Shown here piece after piece: positions 17,155-23,680 of a stretch of 34,679 bases of DNA. Below the pieces are notes generated by a model. The model searched no databases. It saw only the letters and a program-made list of their open reading frames with translations, and was not told the origin of the DNA. The position numbers and the translations under genes are program-made. The DNA comes from UBA11889 sp046582115 (lineage in GTDB: Bacteria; Pseudomonadota; Gammaproteobacteria; Pseudomonadales; Azotimanducaceae), in the NCBI GenBank assembly GCA_046582115.1, contig JAYGFA010000007.1:1-34679 (forward strand). The letters run 5' to 3'. Position 1 is the first letter of the stretch. Every line of letters begins with the position of its first letter.

Positions 17155-18369
17155 GTGCCTGTCAATTTGCCTGTTATGGCGATACTTGAAGCGGTTCCCG
17201 GTATTCGAATAGGTACTGCCGATGCTGGAATACGCGATAACGGTCGTGACGATGTGGCGGTGTTTGCTTTCGAACCTGGAAGTACGGTGGGCGGTGTATA
17301 TACCCGTAATAGTTATAGAGCTGCACCTGTCGAAATCGCCTCAGTTTGTCCGGGTCCCGCACGTGGTTTCGTCGCGAATAGCGGTAACGCTAATGCCGCG
17401 ACCGGAAAACGAGGCTTCAATGATGCTATGCACGCCTGTTCGTATTTAGCATCGCTACTCGACTGTGATGTTACTGAGGTATTGCCATTCTCGACGGGGG
17501 TTATTGGTGAATTTCTACCCATGGAAAAGCTACTCGCCGGTATTGATCGCGGGTATCGAGGGCTTGACCCTGATCATTGGGACCGGGCGGCTATGGCGAT
17601 TATGACGACTGATACTGCTCCGAAAGGTCTTTCAAATCGGTTTAATCTTGGTGGTCGAGAAGCAATTAGCACTGGAATCGTCAAAGGTTCGGGCATGATT
17701 CGTCCCGACATGGCGACCTTATTAGCGTTCGTCGGAACGAACGCATCGATAACACCAGAAGTTGCGCGCCGCTTAACTCTGGATCTAGCAGAACTCAGTT
17801 TTAACCGTTTGACTATCGATGGGGATACTTCGACCAACGATTCCTTCGTGGTGGTGGCGTCGGGAGTGGGAGACCATCAGACGATCCGTGATACGTCGTC
17901 GAGTGAATATTTCGAGTTGTTCGATGGACTAACTCCGATCGCTCGGGAGTTGGCCATTCGGACGGTACGTGATGCCGAAGGGGCGACGCGCTTTATTACG
18001 ATTCATGTGAACGGAGGCCGTGATTCTTCTGAATGCAAGCTCGTTGCCTACACGGTGGCACAATCCCCGCTAGTCAAAACGGCTCTGTTTGCGGGCGATC
18101 CTAACTGGGGACGTTTCTGTATGGCCATCGGCCGAGCCGGGATCGAGGACCTTGATCCGTCCAGGGTTTCGCTCAATCTGAATGATGTTCGCGTCGCAAC
18201 AGGAGGTTTAGTTGCAGACAGCTATCGGGAGGAAGATGGAGCCGAAGTTATGGCTCAAGACGAATACGACATAACGATCGATCTAGGTCGAGGGAGTTCT
18301 AAGGAGACGATATGGACATCCGATCTCTCATACGAATACGTGCGCATTAACGCTGAATATCGCTCCTGA
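17155..18369 (+). CDS. argJ: Bifunctional glutamate N-acetyltransferase/amino-acid acetyltransferase ArgJ
   Basis: ArgJ moves the acetyl group from N-acetylornithine to glutamate, closing the cyclic arginine pathway, and can also acetylate glutamate from acetyl-CoA. The 404-residue precursor has the self-cleavage region KGSGMIRPDMATLLAF, where the family cuts before the Thr of MAT; usually this reads MI-x-P-N-MAT, here with Asp. Other family blocks are VANSGNANAATG, STGVIGEFLPMEK, TIDGDTSTNDS and AGDPNWGRFCMAIGRAG. Starts at GTG 17155; a GTG-free shorter form from ATG 17176 is also possible. A secA-argJ order is common in gammaproteobacteria. It converges on yacG with a 6-base gap. Confidence 0.95.
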   Translation: MPVNLPVMAILEAVPGIRIGTADAGIRDNGRDDVAVFAFEPGSTVGGVYTRNSYRAAPVEIASVCPGPARGFVANSGNANAATGKRGFNDAMHACSYLASLLDCDVTEVLPFSTGVIGEFLPMEKLLAGIDRGYRGLDPDHWDRAAMAIMTTDTAPKGLSNRFNLGGREAISTGIVKGSGMIRPDMATLLAFVGTNASITPEVARRLTLDLAELSFNRLTIDGDTSTNDSFVVVASGVGDHQTIRDTSSSEYFELFDGLTPIARELAIRTVRDAEGATRFITIHVNGGRDSSECKLVAYTVAQSPLVKTALFAGDPNWGRFCMAIGRAGIEDLDPSRVSLNLNDVRVATGGLVADSYREEDGAEVMAQDEYDITIDLGRGSSKETIWTSDLSYEYVRINAEYRS

Positions 18370-18375
18370 TTGACA

Positions 18376-18573
18376 TTAATCGTCCGAGCTACTGGAGTCG
18401 CGGTCGTCGAAACTCTGTTCTCCAGGGATTGTGTGTTTTTCATCTACCCAAGCGCCGAAGTCAATAAGTTGGCATCTTTCTGAGCAAAATGGACGAAACT
18501 CATTCTCAACTGTCCAACGTAAAACCTTTTTGCAAGTTGGACAGGCGACGATGTGCGTAGTCTCCTCAGGCAT
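18376..18573 (-). CDS. yacG: DNA gyrase inhibitor YacG, zinc-binding
   Basis: YacG is a small zinc protein that binds GyrB and inhibits DNA gyrase. The 65-residue product has the expected ligands C11-P-T-C14 and C30-S-E-R-C34, followed by QLIDFGAWVDEKHTIPGE, a very typical YacG segment, and an acidic-serine tail. It follows coaE with a 39-base gap on the same strand, the usual pilD-coaE-yacG arrangement. Confidence 0.94.
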   Translation of the reverse strand: MPEETTHIVACPTCKKVLRWTVENEFRPFCSERCQLIDFGAWVDEKHTIPGEQSFDDRDSSSSDD

Positions 18574-18612
18574 TGGCCGTCTCTAAATAGTGCTTGCGTA
18601 ATTTGCGCACTT

Positions 18613-19164
18613 TTATACCGACATCTCTACCGAGCCTTCATTTTCGATGACGTCATCTGCGAGTGCCAGTCGACCAGCTCGGTCGAGCTGGCTCCCCACG
18701 ATGGCCAGTGCCTGTTTTCTCGTGACTTCGTCTCGTTCCATTGTACGCTCGATCCGTATTTCAACAGGGGCGTCGACTACGGGTATACGGCTGACATAAC
18801 CACCGCGAGCCCTAAGAAGCGGGTTAACAACCATCGCGTAGGTGGATTCGACAGATTGTAAGCGCCGCAATGTCCATTCATTAATCAAAAGGTGCAATAG
18901 CTTTTCCAACGAGCGTCTTTTTACGGGGTTACCGAACACACGTTCCCTGAGTGCTTTCCTGACGAGACGACCATCTGGCCCGATAAGCCTGCCGCCGAAA
19001 TGGCCGGTTATCTCTTCCAGCGCCCGATTACCTGGTTCGGCGACTGCGCGGGAGGCAGCATCGAGGTCGATGACGTCGACTCCTAAATCTGAAAATCGAT
19101 CCGTAACAGCAGTTTTACCCCTACCGATTCCTCCGGTAACTGCAACAATGAAATTTGATATCAC
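18613..19164 (-). CDS. coaE: Dephospho-CoA kinase CoaE
   Basis: CoaE phosphorylates dephospho-CoA in the last step of coenzyme A synthesis. The 183-residue product opens FIVAVTGGIGRGKTAV, a P-loop at residues 11-18 (family: GGIGSGKS, here with Arg for Ser and Thr for Ser). It continues with VDVIDLDAASRAV, PLLRARGG and a C-terminal ADDVIENEGS block. GTG 19164 is chosen because it overlaps the pilD stop by four bases (GTGA) and starts directly before the P-loop strand; a longer frame reaching 19440 lies inside pilD. It is a little shorter than E. coli CoaE (206), mainly at the C-terminus. Confidence 0.93.
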   Translation of the reverse strand: MISNFIVAVTGGIGRGKTAVTDRFSDLGVDVIDLDAASRAVAEPGNRALEEITGHFGGRLIGPDGRLVRKALRERVFGNPVKRRSLEKLLHLLINEWTLRRLQSVESTYAMVVNPLLRARGGYVSRIPVVDAPVEIRIERTMERDEVTRKQALAIVGSQLDRAGRLALADDVIENEGSVEMSV

Positions 19165-20042
19165 AGAGCGAAAAGAGGCGTAAATAGATCGCTGGCTACG
19201 AGAGTAACGCACCCACCAATGCTCAAAAAAGGTCCAAAGGGAATCGCTCGTTTCGCGGATAATTTGCCCAAACAAAGTAAAATCAGAGCGTAGGTTAGTC
19301 CAGTTATTGATGCGACCAGGACGACGGTTGGTAAGGCTTGCCATCCGAGCCAAGCTCCCAGTGCGGCTGTAAATTTGAAATCGCCGTTGCCCATGCCGTT
19401 CCGGCCTCTGATTAATTTGAATGTTTGGTTGATGGTCCAAAGTGACGTATATCCGACGATGGCTCCGGTTAGAGAGGACAGGGGGGTAGGGAAATCGCTA
19501 GTGTTCGTGGACAGGTACGATGTGATAAGACCCAACCAGATGAGAGGTAACGTAATTTGATCCGGAAGCAGGGTCGTTTCGACGTCGATAACAAATAGCG
19601 TCAATAAAGATGCAAGGAATACAAAGTAAAGCAGTGCTGCAATTGAATATCCCCATATCGATATCGCGCCGATCGCCAATAGGCATGTGATGCCCTCAAT
19701 TATTGGATAACGTATCGAGATCGGATGGGCACAAAGAACGCACCTGCCCTTTAGAATGATCCAACTAATCAATGGGATGTTATGCCACGGCGGGATAGTG
19801 CCGTGGCACGAAGGGCAGTGAGAGCGTGGAAAGAGTAGGTCGAACCTCGCTTTAGCTGGAACGTTAATGTGAAGTAGGCGTTCTGCCTCCTGGCGCGCGT
19901 TTCGCTCGAGGATTGCAGGCAGTCGGTAAACCACCACGTTGAGGAAGCTGCCGACCGCCAGAGCAGCTAGTCCAACTAACGCTAATGCGAGCCAGTCAGT
20001 TGACAGCTGTTGGCCTAGATTTTCTAGTGCGCTGTTTGACAA
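19161..20042 (-). CDS. pilD: Prepilin peptidase / N-methyltransferase PilD
   Basis: PilD cleaves and N-methylates type IV prepilins and type II secretion pseudopilins in the inner membrane. The 293-residue protein has GSFLNVVVYRLP, a cytoplasmic zinc domain with C76-x2-C79 and C101-x2-C104, and the two catalytic aspartates D153 (VIDVETTLLPD) and D221 in the GNGD form of GxGD, within GMGNGDFKFTAALGAWLGW. Seven or eight membrane segments are visible. I chose TTG 20042 because GGAG lies 8 bases upstream and the length fits the family; in-frame TTG codons at 20048 and 20126 are alternatives without a better site. pilB and pilC, usual partners, are not adjacent. Confidence 0.93.
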   Translation of the reverse strand: MSNSALENLGQQLSTDWLALALVGLAALAVGSFLNVVVYRLPAILERNARQEAERLLHINVPAKARFDLLFPRSHCPSCHGTIPPWHNIPLISWIILKGRCVLCAHPISIRYPIIEGITCLLAIGAISIWGYSIAALLYFVFLASLLTLFVIDVETTLLPDQITLPLIWLGLITSYLSTNTSDFPTPLSSLTGAIVGYTSLWTINQTFKLIRGRNGMGNGDFKFTAALGAWLGWQALPTVVLVASITGLTYALILLCLGKLSAKRAIPFGPFLSIGGCVTLVASDLFTPLFAL

Positions 20043-20292
20043 AGACAAGAACTCCTCGGAAGTGTGGTTGCGCTCGAGATATACCGACTGGGGTATACGG
20101 GGGCGCTGCCGATTTCCACGCCGCAAATATTAGTCCTAATACCTTACTGGTCCTATTTTCCATTTTTTAGGATTGATAAAGTCAAAAAAGATCAGCATTT
20201 AACTAGCGCAACAATCGACTTAGATGATTACCAGTCGAGCGCGTAGGATTCCTTGAGAGGCAGTGAGACCAACCCTAGGGCTAGTCTCTGTA

Positions 20293-20321
20293 TTGAGGAA
20301 GATTAAGTGAGACGTTAAGCT
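20293..20321 (+). promoter_or_regulatory. Possible tRNA-Thr promoter
   Basis: TTGAGG (20293-20298) is followed after 16-17 bases by TTAAGC/TAAGCT, then a GC-rich stretch (GCGCCGCC) just before the tRNA. A GC-rich discriminator is typical of stable-RNA promoters under stringent control. The -10 match is weak. Confidence 0.3.
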
Positions 20322-20334
20322 TCGCGCCGCCTGC

Positions 20335-20410
<76 letters not shown>

Positions 20411-20485
20411 GCAGCCATCGCGAAGTCGAAACCATCAAAAGATAACGCATCGATCGATGTTGTTTTATTAGCCGAAGTAGTAGCA

Positions 20486-20578
20486 ATGGCAGATTACTGG
20501 GCAAGCGGAAAAAATACTCCCTCTGATCAATTCAACACGGCGGTATTAGAACTTCATATAGATTATTCAACCGATTAA
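20486..20578 (+). other. Possible small ORF or gene remnant, 30 residues
   Basis: ATG 20486 opens a 30-residue frame beginning MADYWASGKNTPSDQFNTAV and ending at TAA 20576-20578. The frame stays open upstream into the tRNA gene (last stop at 20363-20365) without another normal start codon, and that part also reads like protein. It may be the 3' end of a gene whose start was lost at the tRNA junction. I recognise no family, and chance cannot be excluded. Confidence 0.2.
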
Positions 20579-20721
20579 CCCTTTATTAATAGAACGTCAA
20601 AAGTTGTAGTTGAAAAATTTGCAGAAATGCAAGTCAATTAAACTAGCAATTAGAGCGATTAAACTACGTTAAATAAGTATCTAACGTGGATTTAACTTAA
20701 TGGCTTATTTATATGTGTATG

Positions 20722-20750
20722 TTTACAAACCCAATTACATTGTGTAAATA
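20722..20750 (+). promoter_or_regulatory. Sigma70-type promoter of the H-NS-like gene
   Basis: TTTACA (20722-20727), a 17-base spacer and TAAATA (20745-20750) form a good housekeeping promoter. The expected start of transcription is about 20757, a short distance before the ATG codons at 20768 and 20789. The AT-rich, inverted-repeat DNA just upstream would suit autoregulation by an H-NS-type protein, which is an inference. Confidence 0.55.
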
Positions 20751-20788
20751 TATTCTACTTTCTTGAAATGGGAATAATAAAAAGCGTT

Positions 20789-21130
20789 ATGGCTGCTAAG
20801 AAACTTTCGGTATCCCAACTTCAGACTCTTATCCGCGACGCGAAATCTGAGATAGACCGCCGACAGAAAAGGCTGGATCGCGTCAAGACAAAAATAGATA
20901 CAATATTAAAGAAAGAGGGTGTTACGTTGGGCGACCTCTATTCGACGCCTACTCCTTCTAAAAGGGCTGCTGGCGCTCCCGCAAAACGAAAAGTAAAGCC
21001 TGTTTATAAGTTCGGCAACAATAAATGGACGGGTCGCGGTCGAGCTCCAGGATGGGTTGTTAAGATCTGTGAGAAAGACGGAATAGACGTATCTAAGTTC
21101 AAGACTCTGTCTCAATATAAGATCCGATAA
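20789..21130 (+). CDS. H-NS family nucleoid-associated DNA-binding protein
   Basis: A 113-residue basic protein with the H-NS layout: an N-terminal helical, coiled-coil-like oligomerisation region (LSVSQLQTLIRDAKSEIDRR and on to residue 45), a flexible linker rich in Pro, Ala, Ser and Lys, and a C-terminal DNA-binding domain with YKFGNNKWTGRGRAPGWV, the W-x-G-R-G-R-x-P-x-W signature that inserts into AT-rich minor grooves. Start: ATG 20789 gives the usual MAxKLS-type beginning; ATG 20768 would add seven residues, and neither has a strong ribosome site. It stands alone with its own promoter beside tRNA-Thr in AT-rich DNA. Such proteins occur both in core genomes and on mobile islands. Confidence 0.85.
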   Translation: MAAKKLSVSQLQTLIRDAKSEIDRRQKRLDRVKTKIDTILKKEGVTLGDLYSTPTPSKRAAGAPAKRKVKPVYKFGNNKWTGRGRAPGWVVKICEKDGIDVSKFKTLSQYKIR

Positions 21131-21149
21131 TAGCGTTGAGAATATCGAG

Positions 21150-21175
21150 TGGCTTCGTTAATATTTTCGAAGCCA
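21150..21175. terminator. Stem-loop between the convergent H-NS-like gene and nadC
   Basis: TGGCTTCG (21150-21157) pairs perfectly with CGAAGCCA (21168-21175) around a 10-base AT loop. It lies between two convergent genes, a typical place for a shared terminator. Neither strand has a clear U-run after the stem, so its strength is uncertain. Confidence 0.4.
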
Positions 21176-21242
21176 TCAGGTCCTCGTGTCGTTAACAATC
21201 AATTCATTGTGAGAGACGGCGCCAGTCGTTAGGTTTTTGAAT

Positions 21243-22115
21243 CTATTCATCAGGCTCGAAACGCATAGAGAGGTCCATCGATTCGACATTCTTGGTTATC
21301 TTGCCGACTGAAATATAGTTCACACCGGTTTGCGCGATCGCGGCCACGTTTTCGTGTGTGATACCACCGGACGCTTCGAGTTGTATGTTTCCTCGGTTAA
21401 GAGTTACTGCTTCGCGAAGCTGTTCAATCGAGAAGTTGTCTAGTAAAGCCATGTCGACTCCCGCTTGGATTGCGTCTAACAGTTGGGGAATCGTTTCGAC
21501 TTCAATTTCGATTTTGATATAGGGGTTTTGTTTGCGTGCGGCGTCGACACTCTCTCTGATCCCGCCGGCGGCGGCGATGTGATTTTCTTTAATGAGGTAT
21601 CCATCAAATAGCCCCATTCTGTGATTGGCGGCACCCGCCACAGCAACCGCATATTTCTGCGCCGTCCGAAGGCCCGGTATGGTCTTGCGGGTGTCTAAGA
21701 TCTTAGCGCTGGTTTCCGAAATGGCCTCGACATAGCGGCGTGCGGCGGTAGCTGTTGCAGAGAGGAGTTGAATGAAGTTCAACATGATTCGTTCACAAGT
21801 GAGTAAGCTTCGCGCGGCCCCTTGTACAACTAGCAAGGTATCGCCTGGTTGCACTGTTTGACCGTCTTGAACCATCCACTGGGTGGTAATCGATGAATCG
21901 ATTTGGTGGCAAGTCTCTTCTGCCCAGAGCTGACCACAGAACACGCCCGCAGTCCGAGTGGTTAGACGCGCCGTAGCAATTCGTTCCTTCGAAATCAACG
22001 CCGCATTAATATCTCCCAGGCCAACGTCTTCGTCGATTGCAGCTTGGACGTTGCGACGAACCTCACTCAAGAAGGTCTCGTTGACCGTTACGGGTGATCG
22101 ATCCATAGTCGTCAT
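21243..22115 (-). CDS. nadC: Nicotinate-nucleotide pyrophosphorylase (carboxylating) NadC
   Basis: NadC converts quinolinate and PRPP to nicotinate mononucleotide in de novo NAD synthesis. The 290-residue protein has EDVGLGDINAALI, the core LDTRKTIPGLRTAQKYAV, NHRMGLFDGYLIKENHIAAAGGI, EIEVETIPQL, MALLDNFS and LEASGGITHENV, all family blocks. The stretch between AQKYAV and NHR reads AVAGAA, where most homologues have a glycine-rich CGGGx-like segment; the flanking catalytic residues are intact. ATG 22115. It is divergent from ampD with a 36-base gap, as nadC and ampD are in E. coli. Confidence 0.95.
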   Translation of the reverse strand: MTTMDRSPVTVNETFLSEVRRNVQAAIDEDVGLGDINAALISKERIATARLTTRTAGVFCGQLWAEETCHQIDSSITTQWMVQDGQTVQPGDTLLVVQGAARSLLTCERIMLNFIQLLSATATAARRYVEAISETSAKILDTRKTIPGLRTAQKYAVAVAGAANHRMGLFDGYLIKENHIAAAGGIRESVDAARKQNPYIKIEIEVETIPQLLDAIQAGVDMALLDNFSIEQLREAVTLNRGNIQLEASGGITHENVAAIAQTGVNYISVGKITKNVESMDLSMRFEPDE

Positions 22116-22151
22116 TATGTCATTTCAGCGAAATCGAAGAGTCGCGTAGAC

Positions 22152-22709
22152 GTGGATGTGACTATCGATCACTGGTTATCGAGGGTTACTCGAAAGCCGT
22201 CAACCAATTGTGATGATCGACCCACTCATACTCAGATCACACTCGTAGTCATTCACTCGATATCCCTTCCCGAAGGGATATTTGGCACCAATCTGGTGCC
22301 TGCATTTTTTTGCAACGAGTTAAATTTGGATGACCATCCTCAACTGCAATCATTGGAAGGGATGAGAGTCTCGCCGCATGTCTACATTACCCGACGAGGT
22401 TTGGTGACCCAGTTCGCACCCTTTAATCGAAGGGCATGGCACGCGGGGGTTTCTTCGTTTGGATCACAATTGGCGTGCAACGATTTTTCCATTGGAATTG
22501 AACTCGAAGGGACAGATTATGGTCTGTATACGAATTCTCAATACCGCAAGCTCGCCGTCGTCTTGCGGGCGCTTATTGCCAAATACCCCATGATCTCGCT
22601 TGCCCGGATTGTCGGTCATCTGGAAATTGCGCCCTTTCGTAAGAAAGATCCGGGTGCGTGTTTCGATTGGCAGCGTACCTATGCAGACGTTGTGGGGCAT
22701 ACGCTTTGA
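22152..22709 (+). CDS. ampD: 1,6-anhydro-N-acetylmuramyl-L-alanine amidase AmpD
   Basis: AmpD is the cytoplasmic zinc amidase that removes the peptide from anhydro-muropeptides brought in by AmpG. The 185-residue protein has the zinc ligands H35 (LVVIHSISLP), H156 (GHLEIAP) and D166 (KKDPGACFDW), matching H34, H154 and D164 of E. coli, plus the typical SPHVYITRRG, RRAWHAG and NDFSIGIELEG blocks. The lack of a signal peptide fits AmpD rather than periplasmic amidases. The GTG at 22152 is used; GTG 22158 is a close alternative. The Mak-like kinase begins two bases after its stop. Confidence 0.94.
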   Translation: MDVTIDHWLSRVTRKPSTNCDDRPTHTQITLVVIHSISLPEGIFGTNLVPAFFCNELNLDDHPQLQSLEGMRVSPHVYITRRGLVTQFAPFNRRAWHAGVSSFGSQLACNDFSIGIELEGTDYGLYTNSQYRKLAVVLRALIAKYPMISLARIVGHLEIAPFRKKDPGACFDWQRTYADVVGHTL

Positions 22710-22711
22710 CG

Positions 22712-23617
22712 ATGCGTATTGGAATTGACCTAGGTGGTACCAAGATCGAAGGAATCCTGATGAATCACGAGGGCATTATCACAGAAGTGATTCGACAGGC
22801 CGCACCAAGAGATCAATACGAACAAACCGTCAAAGCTATTTCGGAACTTGTTCAAGAACTCGATGAGGAAGCGGGCAACAAATGCCCAGTTGGAATCGGT
22901 ACGCCTGGGACTTGGATTTCCGACCGGGCTGTGATGAAAAACTGTAATTCAACATGGCTCAATGGCCGGGCGTTGCTGGATGACCTGATTAAGTCGCTGA
23001 ACCGGCCAGTACGAATAGCAAACGATGCCAATTGTTTTGCTTTATCGGAAGCTAAAGCGGGCGCGGGTCGGATGGTTCAATGCGTCTTCGGTATCATCCT
23101 AGGTACTGGAGTCGGAGGCGGCTGGGTAGTGAATGGCCAACTTCTTGTTGGCCCGAATGGACTGAGTGGTGAGTGGGGCCACACACCATTGCCATACTTC
23201 CGTTCCGATCGATATACGATTGCTGCAGAGGCAGATCTTCCTGATCGGGAATGTTATTGCGGTCGCATCAATTGTGCAGAAACCTTTTTGTCCGGACCAG
23301 GACTTGCGCTGACGCATCGTTTGTTGACCGGTGAAAACTGCGAAGCAGTTACTGTTGCAAGTTCCGAGTTCGGCGAACGTTCATACTCTTTATACACGTC
23401 AATGTTGGCGCGGACCCTGGCTCAGATAATTAATGTTGTCGATCCCGATGTGATTGTTTGTGGTGGGGGCCTCTCGAACTCGAAACACTTATACCGTGAC
23501 TTACCAGCCAAAGTGACCAAGTACACATTCACGTCGGAGGGCGCTACTCAGATCTTACCGGCCGAACACGGAGACTCAAGCGGTGCGCGGGGCGCGGCGT
23601 GGCTTAATCCAGCGTAA
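22712..23617 (+). CDS. ROK family sugar kinase, Mak (fructokinase)-like
   Basis: A 301-residue ROK kinase. It has the ATP motif MRIGIDLGGTKIEGI, the catalytic D105 in NDANCFALSEA, a second phosphate loop LGTGVGGGW, H157 in GEWGHTPLP and the zinc cluster C181-Y-C-G-x4-C188, then DPDVIVCGGGLSN and HGDSSGARGAAWL. The NSTWLNG and GEWGHTPLP blocks match E. coli Mak more closely than NagK. ATG 22712 is two bases after the ampD stop, so the genes are probably co-transcribed. That placement suggests a link to amino-sugar recovery from the wall, but substrate cannot be read from the sequence. Confidence 0.85.
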   Translation: MRIGIDLGGTKIEGILMNHEGIITEVIRQAAPRDQYEQTVKAISELVQELDEEAGNKCPVGIGTPGTWISDRAVMKNCNSTWLNGRALLDDLIKSLNRPVRIANDANCFALSEAKAGAGRMVQCVFGIILGTGVGGGWVVNGQLLVGPNGLSGEWGHTPLPYFRSDRYTIAAEADLPDRECYCGRINCAETFLSGPGLALTHRLLTGENCEAVTVASSEFGERSYSLYTSMLARTLAQIINVVDPDVIVCGGGLSNSKHLYRDLPAKVTKYTFTSEGATQILPAEHGDSSGARGAAWLNPA

Positions 23618-23680
23618 AATAGTTTCTGCGTTAGGGATGTTTAAGCGGAGTGGGTTGGTCCGGTAATAGGCTTGGACATA

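Larger units (their letters stand above)
20411..20788. other. AT-rich spacer between tRNA-Thr and the H-NS-like gene
   Basis: About 380 bases without a recognisable full gene. From about 20560 on, it is much richer in A and T than its surroundings. It holds a possible gene remnant (open frame to 20578), several inverted repeats (ACGTTA 20666-20671 with TAACGT 20682-20687; TAAATAAG 20670-20677 with CTTATTTA 20704-20711; the self-complementary CATCGATCGATG at 20448-20459), and a good promoter for the next gene. Its composition next to a tRNA gene suggests acquired DNA. Confidence 0.5.

Noticed and set aside
20265..20288. GAGAC/GTCTC arms around a CCCTAGGG palindrome upstream of tRNA-Thr, considered as an operator or terminator.
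   Set aside because: The stem is short with mismatches between the arms and the inner palindrome, and no U-run follows; I cannot assign a role.
20448..20459. Self-complementary CATCGATCGATG followed by a T-rich stretch, considered as a tRNA-Thr terminator.
   Set aside because: The palindrome leaves no loop, outer bases do not pair, and the T-run is interrupted.
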